This document shows positions 1-8,196 of a stretch of DNA of 64,000 nucleotides, piece by piece (the first letter of the stretch is position 1; each line of letters begins with the position of its first letter). The notes beneath the pieces were generated by a model. That model was not told the DNA's origin. It did not search any database and saw only the letters and a program-made list of their open reading frames with translations. Source of the DNA: Neptunicoccus sediminis. Its GTDB lineage: Bacteria > Pseudomonadota > Alphaproteobacteria > Rhodobacterales > Rhodobacteraceae. The stretch covers positions 1 to 64,000 of the forward strand of contig NZ_MDVX01000003.1 in the NCBI RefSeq assembly GCF_001719615.1, read 5' to 3'. The position numbers and the translations under genes are program-made.

Positions 1-671
1 AGCTCTCTAAGCGATTGGTAAAAGGCAGGCGCCTCAGCCCAGTCGAGCGCGGCAATGTGGGTGACGGTGTGTCTTGGTGCACCAAGCAGGATGCGGGCTT
101 GGTCAATGATGCCGAGGTTCACGCCAAAGCCTTCTGCGATGGCGTAGCTCAGGATCACCTTCAGTCGGGACAAGGCCTTCTTTGCTGTAACAGGAGACGT
201 CTCCCAGCCGCGGGAAAGGGCTTGTTTAATGTCGTGTTGGTCGATTTTGACGACCGGCATCATCCCCAGATGAGGCAGAAGATGGTTCTTGATCGGGCTA
301 AACCACATCCCGTCCGACCCTTCATGCTTCAGCGTGGAGCGATGGGCATCAAATGCAGCATAGGCCAGAACATGGAACCGACCTTCCTGTGCGCTTGCAT
401 GGTTTCTCTGCCGCCGCTTGATCTTGATCGGATCATCCCCGTTCGCCACAATCCGCCGCACGTCATGGGCCGCTCTGCGGGCCTCTGCGAGGGATAGGAG
501 AGGATAGGAGCCGAGCCCCATCTCGCGTTGACGACCGAACAGGGAAAACCGGAAGGTCCATTGTGCCCCGCCGTCTTTCCTTTTAAACAACCATAACCCC
601 TGTCCATCGCAATGCTTGCCAGGCGGCAGGGACTTTAACTGTGCGACTGTAAAGAAATTGGATTTTGCCAT
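1..671 (-). CDS. Tyrosine-type phage/island integrase, N-terminal part (runs off the window)
   Basis: The reverse strand reads openly from an ATG at 671 to base 1, so about 223 residues are visible and the C-terminal catalytic part lies outside. The start follows MAKSNFFTV and is preceded by GGAGG seven bases upstream. Residues 20-60 carry the arm-binding (DUF4102-type) pattern of P4-like integrases: a DGQGLWLF strand, then GGAQWTFRFS, then MGLGSYPLLSLAEAR followed by a helix ending DDPIK. After it comes a helical core-binding region. Such enzymes recombine att sites to insert genomic islands or prophages. The catalytic R/H/R/Y residues cannot be checked. No tRNA gene, the usual target, is visible between it and ecm. 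The family call is good; whether the protein is active is unknown. Confidence 0.85.
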   Translation of the reverse strand, partial: MAKSNFFTVAQLKSLPPGKHCDGQGLWLFKRKDGGAQWTFRFSLFGRQREMGLGSYPLLSLAEARRAAHDVRRIVANGDDPIKIKRRQRNHASAQEGRFHVLAYAAFDAHRSTLKHEGSDGMWFSPIKNHLLPHLGMMPVVKIDQHDIKQALSRGWETSPVTAKKALSRLKVILSYAIAEGFGVNLGIIDQARILLGAPRHTVTHIAALDWAEAPAFYQSLRE

Positions 672-810
672 ATGTGTACCTCCGAAATATCTACAAACGC
701 AGATGGCACTGCCCGGGAATTTCCGGACCGCGATGAGACGCTACCGCACTCTTATTAAAGCACGATTTAAATCTCAGAGCGTTTGTGAAAGCGCTTGATA
801 CGAAGGATAT

Positions 811-850
811 ACCCCTCCGGCGGGAGTATTTTTGGAACATTGAAGCGGGG
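811..850 (+). repeat. Dispersed CGGGAGTATTTTT-type extragenic element, copy 1
   Basis: This stretch reads CCTCC-GGC-GGGAG-TATTTTT and then a purine-rich GAAG tail. It resembles segments at 10489-10535 and 52121-52176, all immediately outside genes. A short CTCC/GGAG stem followed by TATTTTT suggests terminator-like activity. Here it lies between the 3' end of ecm and the upstream region of the integrase gene, both on the reverse strand. Confidence 0.5.
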
Positions 851-855
851 CGGAG

Positions 856-2820
856 TTATTCTGCGGCCACTGCTTTGCTGTCCAGAAGGGCGACGATGTC
901 CATCATGATTGTGTTCAGTTCAAAGTCTTTCGGGGTGTAGACTTTGGCCACGCCGAGCGCGCGCAGGTGGTTGGCGTCGTCTTCGGGGATGATGCCGCCG
1001 ACAATCAGCGGTACGTCAGAGAGGCCGGCCAGTTTCATGCGTTTGAGGACATCTTCTATTAGCGGCACGTGAGAGCCGGAGAGGATCGACAGGCCGATCA
1101 CATGGGCTTGTTCCTCTAGCGCGGCATTGACGATTTGTTCCGGTGTCAGGCGGATGCCTTCATAGGTGATGTCCATGCCGCAATCCCGTGCGCGCACGGC
1201 GATTTGTTCGGCGCCGTTGGAATGGCCGTCCAGTCCCGGTTTACCGACAACAAATTTCAAGCGACGGCCGAGTTTGTCGGAGACGGCGTCCACCGCCTCG
1301 CGGATCTGGTCCAGCCCTTCGGTCTGGTTCGAGACGGATTTGCCAACGCCGGTGGGGGCGCGGTATTCGCCAAAGACGGCGCGGATGGCGCTGCCCCATT
1401 CGCCTGTGGTCACGCCTGCTTTGGCGGCGGCGATAGAGGCGGGCATGATGTTGCTGCCGTCTTGGGCGGCGCGGCGCAGATCGTCCAGCGCGGCTTTGAC
1501 CGCGCCATCGTCCCGATCCGCCCGCCATTGTTCCAGACGGGAAATCTGGTCCGCTTCGGCGGCTTTATCCACCACCATGATCGCACCGTCACCCGCAGTC
1601 AGCGGGCTGTCTGCGCCTTCGGTGTATTTGTTCACGCCAATAACAGTTGTGTCGCCGGATTCGATCCGGCCCAGCCGTGCAGAGTTGGAGTCCACCAGAC
1701 GGCCCTTCATATATTCGATGGCTGCAACTGCGCCGCCCATGCCGTCGATCTGGGCCAGCTCGTCCCGTGCGCCCTGTTTCAGCGCCTCCACCTTGCGATC
1801 TACGGCAGGGTTGCCGTCAAACAGGTCGTCATACTCCAGCAGGTCGGTTTCAAAGGCGAGGATTTGTTGCATCCGCAGGGACCATTGCTGGTCCCATGGG
1901 CGGGGCAGGCCGAGCGCTTCGTTCCATGCGGGCAGTTGCACCGCACGGGCGCGGGCGTTTTTCGACAGGGTCACGGCCAGCATTTCGATCAGGATGCGGT
2001 AGACGTTGTTTTCGGGTTGTTGTTCGGTCAGGCCAAGGGAGTTGACCTGCACGCCATAGCGGAAGCGGCGCATTTTGGGGTCTGTGACGCCGTAGCGCTG
2101 TTCGCAGATTTCATCCCAGAGATCGACGAAAGCACGCATTTTGCACATTTCGGTGACGAACCGGATGCCGGCATTTACGAAAAAGGAAATGCGTCCCACC
2201 ACGGTGGCGAAATCTTCGGCAGGGACCTTGCCGCGCACGTCATCCAGCACGGCTGTGGCGGTGGCGAGCGCAAAGGCGAGTTCCTGTTCCGGTGTCGCGC
2301 CTGCTTCTTGCAAATGGTAGGAGCAGACGTTCATCGGGTTCCATTTCGGCACATTTGTATAGCAGTAAGCCGCCACATCGGTGATCATCCGCAGGGAGGG
2401 TTTGGGCGGACAGACATAGGTGCCCCGTGAGAGGTATTCCTTGATAATGTCGTTCTGAACCGTGCCTTGGAGTTTTTTCACATCCGCGCCCTGTTCTTCG
2501 GCCACAGCGATATAAAGCGCCAGCAGCCACGGCGCGGTGGCGTTGATCGTCATGGAGGTGTTCATCTTTTCAAGGGGAATATCGTCGAACAGAGCCCGCA
2601 TGTCGCCGAGATGGGCCACTGGAACGCCGACCTTGCCCACTTCACCACGGGCCAGTTCGTGATCGCTGTCATAGCCTGTCTGGGTTGGCAAATCGAAGGC
2701 CACAGAAAGGCCGGTTTGGCCTTTGGCAAGGTTGCCACGATACAGCGCGTTGCTGTCTTTGGCGGTGGAATGGCCCGCATATGTGCGGAAGAGCCAGGGG
2801 CGGTCAGGTGTTTGTGTCAT
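856..2820 (-). CDS. ecm: Ethylmalonyl-CoA mutase (adenosylcobalamin-dependent)
   Basis: The 654-residue product rearranges ethylmalonyl-CoA to methylsuccinyl-CoA in the ethylmalonyl-CoA pathway for acetyl-CoA assimilation. The N-terminal two thirds is the methylmalonyl-CoA-mutase-type barrel (RTYAGHSTAKDSNALYR, FDLPTQTGYDSDH, EKMNTSMTINATAPW). From about residue 520 comes the B12-binding domain with the base-off D-x-H-x-x-G motif (GLDGHSNGAEQ) and a VGGIIP loop. Single-chain length and these motifs fit Ecm/MeaA better than a two-subunit mutase. The start at 2820 (MTQTPDRPW) has GGAG nine bases upstream; an in-frame extension of 20 residues to 2880 looks untranslated. The pathway partner ccrA lies 2.8 kb away on the other strand, which strengthens the assignment. 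Confidence 0.93.
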   Translation of the reverse strand: MTQTPDRPWLFRTYAGHSTAKDSNALYRGNLAKGQTGLSVAFDLPTQTGYDSDHELARGEVGKVGVPVAHLGDMRALFDDIPLEKMNTSMTINATAPWLLALYIAVAEEQGADVKKLQGTVQNDIIKEYLSRGTYVCPPKPSLRMITDVAAYCYTNVPKWNPMNVCSYHLQEAGATPEQELAFALATATAVLDDVRGKVPAEDFATVVGRISFFVNAGIRFVTEMCKMRAFVDLWDEICEQRYGVTDPKMRRFRYGVQVNSLGLTEQQPENNVYRILIEMLAVTLSKNARARAVQLPAWNEALGLPRPWDQQWSLRMQQILAFETDLLEYDDLFDGNPAVDRKVEALKQGARDELAQIDGMGGAVAAIEYMKGRLVDSNSARLGRIESGDTTVIGVNKYTEGADSPLTAGDGAIMVVDKAAEADQISRLEQWRADRDDGAVKAALDDLRRAAQDGSNIMPASIAAAKAGVTTGEWGSAIRAVFGEYRAPTGVGKSVSNQTEGLDQIREAVDAVSDKLGRRLKFVVGKPGLDGHSNGAEQIAVRARDCGMDITYEGIRLTPEQIVNAALEEQAHVIGLSILSGSHVPLIEDVLKRMKLAGLSDVPLIVGGIIPEDDANHLRALGVAKVYTPKDFELNTIMMDIVALLDSKAVAAE

Positions 2821-2886
2821 GTGTTGCGACTCCGATCTGTGCTGCGCCGCAGCATAAGTTATAAAATTACCCGATTGCAACCGTCT

Positions 2887-2915
2887 GTATAATATTCGTG
2901 CGCAGAAAATTTCAA
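2887..2915 (-). promoter_or_regulatory. Candidate sigma-70 promoter of ecm
   Basis: Reading toward ecm, TTGAAA (2915-2910) is followed after 17 bases by TTATAC (2892-2887), with an overlapping TATTAT at a shorter 15-base spacing. Transcription would start near 2880, leaving a leader of roughly 60 bases. This is pattern-based only. Confidence 0.4.
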
Positions 2916-3028
2916 GCCGCGACGTGGCGATAGGCTAGGGCGCGGGCGCCGTGGCCTGTTTCTGGTCCTGTTACATAGCGCAAGTAAAGAATTGGCGGGA
3001 CGCGGGATTCAGGCTACATCTGTGCGGA

Positions 3029-4408
3029 ATGTTTGAAACGGTTGAAATACAGGTCTGGGTCGTCTGGGTCGCGGGATTGCTGGCGCTGGCGGGATTGCTG
3101 GATCGCATCCTCATGCCGTCGGTGCGCTGGTATCTGCGCCGCCGTTTCAACCGCGCAATAGAGCAGTTGAACACCAAACTGCAATTGCAGATCCAGCCCT
3201 TCAAGCTGACACAACGGCAGGTGATGGTGGACCGTCTGGCCCATGACCCTCAGGTGATGGAAGCGGTGCTTGAGCATTCCAATGACGAAGGCATTCCCTA
3301 TCATGTGGCCGCTGACATGGCGATGCGCTACGCCCGCGAGATCGTTCCCTCCTTTTCGGCTTTTGCCTATTTCGGCTTTGGCATCCGCTTTGCCCGTTGG
3401 TTAAGCCGTGCGCTCTATCGGGTGCGGCTGGGCTATGTGGACGAAGGGGCGCTGCAAAAGATGGACCCGAATGCGACGGTGGTGTTTGTGATGAATCACC
3501 GCTCCAATATGGATTACGTGATCGTCACTTTTCTTGCAGCCTCCCGTTCTGCGCTGTCCTATGCGGTGGGGGAGTGGGCGCGGGTCTGGCCGTTAAAACA
3601 GTTGATTCGCTCCACCGGCGCCTATTTCATCCGGCGCAAATCGCGCAATCTGCTCTACCGGCGGGTTTTGTCCCGCTATGTGCAGATGGCCACAGCCGCA
3701 GGGGTGACGCAGGCCGTTTTTCCAGAGGGCAGCTTGTCTCGGGATGGCAGCCTGCGACCGGCAAAGCTGGGGCTGTTGAATTATATTGTCTCTGATTTTA
3801 ACCCCGAACAGGAACGGGATGTGGTGTTTGTGCCGGTGGGCGTGAACTATGACCGCGTGCTTGAGGACCGCGTACTGCTGGCGGCGAACCGTGGGGAAAA
3901 GACCGGCGTTTTCTTCAAGCTCTGGACTTTTGTGCATTTTGTGGTGCGTCATCTGTGGCTGCGGCTGACGGGGCGGTTCTATAAATTCGGCTATGCCAGC
4001 GTCAGTTTCGGCGTGCCGATCTCGCTCAAGTCGTTTTTGGCGGGAAAGGAGACTGTCAGTCACGAAAGAATGACTGCCGATCTGGGGAAGGCCCTTATGT
4101 ATCAGGTGGGGCGGGTGATTCCGGTGCTGCCGGTGTCACTGGTGTCTACTGTCTTGCTCGATCAGGGGGACACTCCGCTGACTTCGGCAGAGGTTCAGCA
4201 GCTTGCCGAGGCAGAACTGGAGCGGTTGCTCTCTAACGGGGCGCATATGCACATCCCGCGCAAACGTCTGGATTATGCGGTAGAGGTCGGATTGCGGATG
4301 TTGGTGCTGCGCCGTGCGCTGGTGGAACGGGAGGGGCGCTTTGTGTTGCAGCCCGATCAGTTAGAGGTGGTGCGCTATTACGCCAACGCTATTGCCCATT
4401 TGCGCTGA
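3029..4408 (+). CDS. PlsB/PlsC-type glycerolphosphate acyltransferase
   Basis: This 459-residue protein is predicted to transfer an acyl chain to glycerol-3-phosphate or lysophosphatidate at the inner membrane. An N-terminal hydrophobic stretch (WVVWVAGLLALAGLL) probably anchors it. The acyltransferase H-x4-D motif appears as NHRSNMD near residue 156 and the glycerophosphate-binding block as FPEGSLSRDG near residue 231. The protein is much longer than typical PlsC (about 240 residues) and has a C-terminal extension of some 150 residues, as in PlsB-like proteins. The start at 3029 (MFETVEIQ) is chosen because the 26 upstream in-frame residues are not membrane- or enzyme-like. It precedes ppaC by about 95 bases in the same direction. 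Acyl-donor specificity cannot be read. Confidence 0.8.
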   Translation: MFETVEIQVWVVWVAGLLALAGLLDRILMPSVRWYLRRRFNRAIEQLNTKLQLQIQPFKLTQRQVMVDRLAHDPQVMEAVLEHSNDEGIPYHVAADMAMRYAREIVPSFSAFAYFGFGIRFARWLSRALYRVRLGYVDEGALQKMDPNATVVFVMNHRSNMDYVIVTFLAASRSALSYAVGEWARVWPLKQLIRSTGAYFIRRKSRNLLYRRVLSRYVQMATAAGVTQAVFPEGSLSRDGSLRPAKLGLLNYIVSDFNPEQERDVVFVPVGVNYDRVLEDRVLLAANRGEKTGVFFKLWTFVHFVVRHLWLRLTGRFYKFGYASVSFGVPISLKSFLAGKETVSHERMTADLGKALMYQVGRVIPVLPVSLVSTVLLDQGDTPLTSAEVQQLAEAELERLLSNGAHMHIPRKRLDYAVEVGLRMLVLRRALVEREGRFVLQPDQLEVVRYYANAIAHLR

Positions 4409-4502
4409 GCGCAGGGGTGCATTGCATCACAGAGTAGTGACAGCTTGGACCGGCGCGGCTATAAGCGCCGCGAACACCCCAATTTTGCATGGAAAAGATG
4501 AA

Positions 4503-5420
4503 ATGATCCAAGTTTTTGGCCATATGGCCCCCGATACAGACGCAACCGGTTCCGCAATCGTATGGGCCTGGTACCTGAACGAGATCAAAGGTCAAAGCGC
4601 GGCTGCCAAATTGCTGGGCACGCCAAACACCGAAGCTGCATTTGTTCTGAAACGTTGGGGGTTCGAGCAGCCGGAAATTATCTCTGATGTGGCTGAAGGC
4701 GATGATGTGGTGATCGTTGACACCAACAACCCTGCCGAACTGCCCGCTTCCATCAATGACGCAAACATCCTTGAAATCATCGACCATCACCTGCTGGTGG
4801 GCGGGATCAAGACCAAAGGCCCGATCAACATCACCGTGCGCCCGCTGGCCTGTACTGCAACCATCATGGCCGATCTGATGGGCGACGATCTGGCCAAAGC
4901 GCCGGATGCGATCAAAGGCGTTATGCTGTCCTGCATTATCTCTGACACGCTGGAGTTCCGCTCTCCGACCACAACGGATGTGGATGTTACGCGGGCGAAA
5001 TCTTTGGCAGCGGAACTGGGTGTGGATATTGCCGAATATGCAGCGGAAATGTTTGCGGCGAAATCCGATGTCTCGGCGTTTTCCGATGCGGAACTGCTGC
5101 GTATGGACTCCAAAAAATACGAAGTGGGCGGCAAGGCGTTCCGTGTGTCCGTTCTGGAAACCACAACCCCTGCAATCGTTCTGGACCGCAAGGCAAGCCT
5201 GATGGACAGCATGACCGCAGTGGCCAGTGAAGATGGTGTCGATCAGGTTCTGCTGTTCGTTGTGGATATTCTGAAAGAAGAATCCACGCTGCTTGTGTCC
5301 AACGATCTGGTGAAAACTGTTGCTGAGAAATCGTTCGGTGCGACAGTGGCGGGCGACACGGTTGTCCTGCCCGGCGTGGTCAGCCGCAAGAAACAAATCA
5401 TTCCGCAACTGGCTGTCTGA
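4503..5420 (+). CDS. ppaC: Manganese-dependent (family II) inorganic pyrophosphatase
   Basis: The 305-residue enzyme hydrolyses pyrophosphate and belongs to the DHH superfamily. Visible metal and substrate motifs are GHMAPDTDAT near the N-terminus (H-x3-D-x-D), DTNNP, the DHH triad in IIDHHLL, and the C-terminal SRKKQIIPQL loop that binds pyrophosphate. There is no CBS insert, so this is the simple two-domain form. The start at 4503 follows MIQVFGHM; a nearby ATG at 4490 is in another frame and stops at once. It lies downstream of the acyltransferase gene and ends at a strong terminator. Removing pyrophosphate helps drive anabolic steps, but no specific partner is indicated. Confidence 0.95.
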   Translation: MIQVFGHMAPDTDATGSAIVWAWYLNEIKGQSAAAKLLGTPNTEAAFVLKRWGFEQPEIISDVAEGDDVVIVDTNNPAELPASINDANILEIIDHHLLVGGIKTKGPINITVRPLACTATIMADLMGDDLAKAPDAIKGVMLSCIISDTLEFRSPTTTDVDVTRAKSLAAELGVDIAEYAAEMFAAKSDVSAFSDAELLRMDSKKYEVGGKAFRVSVLETTTPAIVLDRKASLMDSMTAVASEDGVDQVLLFVVDILKEESTLLVSNDLVKTVAEKSFGATVAGDTVVLPGVVSRKKQIIPQLAV

Positions 5421-5447
5421 AGCCGGTTACAGCGTTGACGCTACGGG

Positions 5448-5472
5448 AAGGGGGGCTTGGCCCCCCTTTTTT
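5448..5472 (+). terminator. Rho-independent terminator after ppaC
   Basis: AAGGGGGGC pairs perfectly with GCCCCCCTT around a TTG loop and is followed by further T residues. It begins about 28 bases after the ppaC stop. Confidence 0.9.
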
Positions 5473-5531
5473 CATGGGCAGTCCCAGGCCAAATTCCCGC
5501 CAAAATCCGCCGCGCAATTAAATTTCGCCAA

Positions 5532-5555
5532 AATAATCATTTTTTTATGATTATT
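5532..5555. promoter_or_regulatory. A/T-rich palindrome upstream of ccrA
   Basis: AATAATCAT and ATGATTATT form a perfect 9-bp inverted repeat around six T residues, about 95 bases before the ccrA start. The position suits a regulator operator for the carbon-assimilation gene. No family can be assigned from the sequence, and it could simply be an A/T-rich promoter upstream element. Confidence 0.35.
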
Positions 5556-5650
5556 GCTCTTGCGATTTTTGCTGCATCGCGGCATTGATCGTGTCAACGT
5601 AGCGATACAGTGACTCGTTACCGGAATTGCCTAACGCAGGAGATTAAATC

Positions 5651-6934
5651 ATGGCCCCACTCGACGCCGGATATGAAGCCCCCGAAAAAGACCTCTACGA
5701 AGTCGGGGAAATTCCTCCTTTGGGTCACGTGCCCAAAGAAATGTACGCCTGGACGATCCGCCGTGAACGCCACGGCGAGCCGGACAAATCCTTTAAGGTG
5801 GAAGTGGTCGAGACCCCCAAGCTCGACAGCAACGAAGTACTGGTCTTCGTCATGGCGGCCGGTGTGAACTACAACGGGGTCTGGGCCGGACTTGGCATTC
5901 CAATCAGCCCGTTCGATGTGCACAAGGAAGATTACCACATCGCAGGTTCGGATGCCTCGGGTATCATCTGGGCTGTGGGTGAAAAGGTTAAACGCTGGAA
6001 AGTGGGCGATGAGGTTGTCATCCACTGTAATCAGGACGATGGCGACGACGAAGAATGTAACGGCGGCGATCCGATGTATTCCGACAGTCAGCGCATCTGG
6101 GGCTATGAAACGCCGGACGGGTCGTTTGGCCAGTTCACGCGGGTTCAGGCACAACAACTGATGCCCCGTCCGCAGCACCTGACATGGGAAGAAAGCGCCT
6201 GTTACACCCTGACGCTGGCCACCGCATACCGCATGTTGTTCGGTCATCGTCCTCATACACTGAAACCCGGTCAGAACGTTCTGGTCTGGGGCGCGTCTGG
6301 CGGTTTGGGCAGTTTTGCGATCCAGTTGATCAACACCGCAGGGGCCAACGCCATCGGCGTGATCTCGGACGAAGACAAGCGCGAGTTTGTGATGTCCCTT
6401 GGCGCCAAAGGCGTGATCAACCGCAAGGATTTCAACTGCTGGGGCCAATTGCCCGAGGTGAACACCGATGCTTATAAAGAATGGTTCGGTGAGGTGCGCA
6501 AGTTCGGTAAGGCCATCTGGGACATTACCGGCAAGGGCAATAACGTTGATATGGTGTTTGAACACCCCGGCGAGTCTACCTTCCCTGTTTCGACCTTCGT
6601 TTGTAAAAAGGGCGGTATGGTTGTGATCTGTGCGGGGACGACCGGCTATAACCTGACGATGGACGCGCGATATGTCTGGATGCACCAGAAACGTGTTCAG
6701 GGGTCCCACTTTGCCCACCTGAAACAGGCTGCTGCGGCGAACAAACTGATGATGGAACGCCGTCTTGATCCTTGCATGTCCGAAGTGTTCTCTTGGGACC
6801 AGATTCCGGACGCGCATATCAAGATGCGCAAGAACGAGCACAAGCCGGGCAATATGGCGGTTCTGGTGAGCGCTACGCAAACCGGCCTGCGCACCTTTGA
6901 GGATACCCTTGAGGCGAGCCAGGCCAGATTCTGA
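5651..6934 (+). CDS. ccrA: Crotonyl-CoA carboxylase/reductase
   Basis: The 427-residue enzyme reductively carboxylates crotonyl-CoA to (2S)-ethylmalonyl-CoA with NADPH and CO2, the signature step of the ethylmalonyl-CoA pathway. It is a medium-chain dehydrogenase/reductase: a GroES-like N-terminal domain (VMAAGVNYNGVWAG, then HIAGSDASGIIW), and a Rossmann domain with WGASGGLGSFAIQ near residues 210-222. Length and the QDDGDDEECNGGDPM insertion are characteristic of CCR rather than of simple quinone reductases. The start has AGGAG eight bases upstream. It is monocistronic, with terminators before and after. The second pathway gene, ecm, is nearby. Confidence 0.96.
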   Translation: MAPLDAGYEAPEKDLYEVGEIPPLGHVPKEMYAWTIRRERHGEPDKSFKVEVVETPKLDSNEVLVFVMAAGVNYNGVWAGLGIPISPFDVHKEDYHIAGSDASGIIWAVGEKVKRWKVGDEVVIHCNQDDGDDEECNGGDPMYSDSQRIWGYETPDGSFGQFTRVQAQQLMPRPQHLTWEESACYTLTLATAYRMLFGHRPHTLKPGQNVLVWGASGGLGSFAIQLINTAGANAIGVISDEDKREFVMSLGAKGVINRKDFNCWGQLPEVNTDAYKEWFGEVRKFGKAIWDITGKGNNVDMVFEHPGESTFPVSTFVCKKGGMVVICAGTTGYNLTMDARYVWMHQKRVQGSHFAHLKQAAAANKLMMERRLDPCMSEVFSWDQIPDAHIKMRKNEHKPGNMAVLVSATQTGLRTFEDTLEASQARF

Positions 6935-6955
6935 GCCGTTAAACCCTGACCAAAT

Positions 6956-6991
6956 GGCCCGCAATCCAGCGCCGGATTGCGGGCCTTTTTT
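6956..6991 (+). terminator. Rho-independent terminator after ccrA
   Basis: GGCCCGCAATCC pairs with GGATTGCGGGCC around the loop AGCGCC and is followed by TTTTTT. The stem is a perfect 12 bp and starts 22 bases after the ccrA stop. Confidence 0.93.
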
Positions 6992-7154
6992 GTGCGAAGC
7001 GGGCGGCTGCCGGACGGATTCCTGTTTACCTTTGGGAAGATAAATAAACCACACTCGCTATTTCCGGTGAGTTTACTACGGCGATTTTCTGTATAAAACT
7101 ACTCGTGGTATAGTTGTATTAACTTCCTGTTAACCTTTGTAAACGAGACTAATT

Positions 7155-7358
7155 ATGTCACAAGAATGGATCATCTCAGTCCTTAAAGACCTCAAGAATT
7201 TTGCGAACCAGAACCAGTTGGGACGGTTGGCAGAGCAGTTGGACGATACCATCCATGTTGCTGTGGCAGAGACAACAACAAAGGCCCGCAATCTGGCGGT
7301 GGCGGAGGGTGATGCAAAATCAAATAGCAGCGTTTCTCGAACGCGTGGAGCAATGTGA
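7155..7358 (+). CDS. Small protein encoded upstream of and overlapping luxR
   Basis: This 67-residue frame begins MSQEWIISVLKDLKNFANQN and is predicted to be two amphipathic helices (LKDLKNFANQ and LGRLAEQLDDTIHVAVAE) with a polar tail. It has sensible codon composition and ends 47 bases inside luxR, whose start at 7312 it overlaps in another frame, so the two are probably translationally coupled. I believe similar short proteins accompany LuxR genes in other roseobacters, but I cannot verify that here. Function is unknown. A role in quorum sensing is inferred only from position. Confidence 0.65.
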   Translation: MSQEWIISVLKDLKNFANQNQLGRLAEQLDDTIHVAVAETTTKARNLAVAEGDAKSNSSVSRTRGAM

Positions 7359-8025
7359 ATCTCTGGTCGAATTGAACACAGTGGTCGCAGAGCTGAGACA
7401 TATCTTTCAGGTTGACCACGTTGTTTATCATTCAGTGAACAGTCAGGGGGATCCTTACGCCCTCGCGACATATGGTCAGGATTGGGCCGAGTATTACGAA
7501 TGCGAAGAATTATACCGCGTGGATCCCGTTGTTCTCGGGGCGTTCCAGCGGTTCCATCCCTACAACTGGAAATCGCTGGATTGGGAAAAGAAGCCGGCAC
7601 GACGGTTTTTTCAGGAAGCTCAGGACGGTGGGGTTGGCAATCAGGGGGTATCGGTTCCGGTGCGCGGTCCCCACGGTGAATTTGCACTGTTCTCTATCAG
7701 TCATACCTGTTCGGACGAGGTTTGGGCCCGTTTTCTTGACACCCATATGCCGAACCTTTTGCTGATCGGTCACTATATTCATGCCAGCATTCGGGCGCTG
7801 GAATTTCCCGAAGTTGACGGCAACTATATTGTGTTGTCACCACGGGAAACCGATGCGCTGCGCTTGCTTGGGGCGGGGTTGAACAGGGGGCGTGCGGCGG
7901 AACGGCTGAAGATCTCTGAACATACCCTGCGGGTCTATATTGAATCCGCGCGTTCCAAGCTGAACGCGTCCAACACCACCCATGCTGTCGCCAAAGCAAT
8001 GGCGCGCGGATTGATTAGCATTTAG
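7312..8025 (+). CDS. LuxR-family quorum-sensing transcriptional regulator
   Basis: The 237-residue protein has an N-terminal autoinducer-binding domain (about residues 15-165, including the acyl-HSL pocket-type stretch ATYGQDWAEYYECEELYRVDP and a YNWKSLDW segment) and a C-terminal LuxR helix-turn-helix from about residue 175 (LSPRETDALRLLGAG...AERLKISEHTLRVYIESARSKL). It should bind an N-acyl-homoserine lactone and control transcription. The start at 7312 has GGAGG just upstream; longer in-frame readings run through the overlapping small gene. A cognate luxI gene begins 171 bases after its stop, so the pair is a complete signalling module. Confidence 0.92.
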   Translation: MQNQIAAFLERVEQCESLVELNTVVAELRHIFQVDHVVYHSVNSQGDPYALATYGQDWAEYYECEELYRVDPVVLGAFQRFHPYNWKSLDWEKKPARRFFQEAQDGGVGNQGVSVPVRGPHGEFALFSISHTCSDEVWARFLDTHMPNLLLIGHYIHASIRALEFPEVDGNYIVLSPRETDALRLLGAGLNRGRAAERLKISEHTLRVYIESARSKLNASNTTHAVAKAMARGLISI

Positions 8026-8196
8026 GAACAGTGTTTTAGGGTGTTAACCTGATGTTAATGAATCCTTACCGTTGCGCGCGGTGATGAGTTGTTAACCAAA
8101 ATTATCGAAGTCTGGACGCAGTTGATCTTGAAATCAGGATCGCCTGCGCATTGCCTGTCATGCATTCCGCCGGCGGTCCGCCTCCGGAGGTTTCCC

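Noticed and set aside
672-855. tRNA gene as integrase target
   Set aside because: I looked for a T-loop (GTTCGANTC) and acceptor-stem pairing beside the integrase start and found none.
1135-2430. Long open frame (431 codons) on the plus strand opposite ecm
   Set aside because: Its translation is Cys/His/Phe-rich with no family features, while the reverse-strand frame is a complete mutase. It is a shadow of a GC-rich coding strand.
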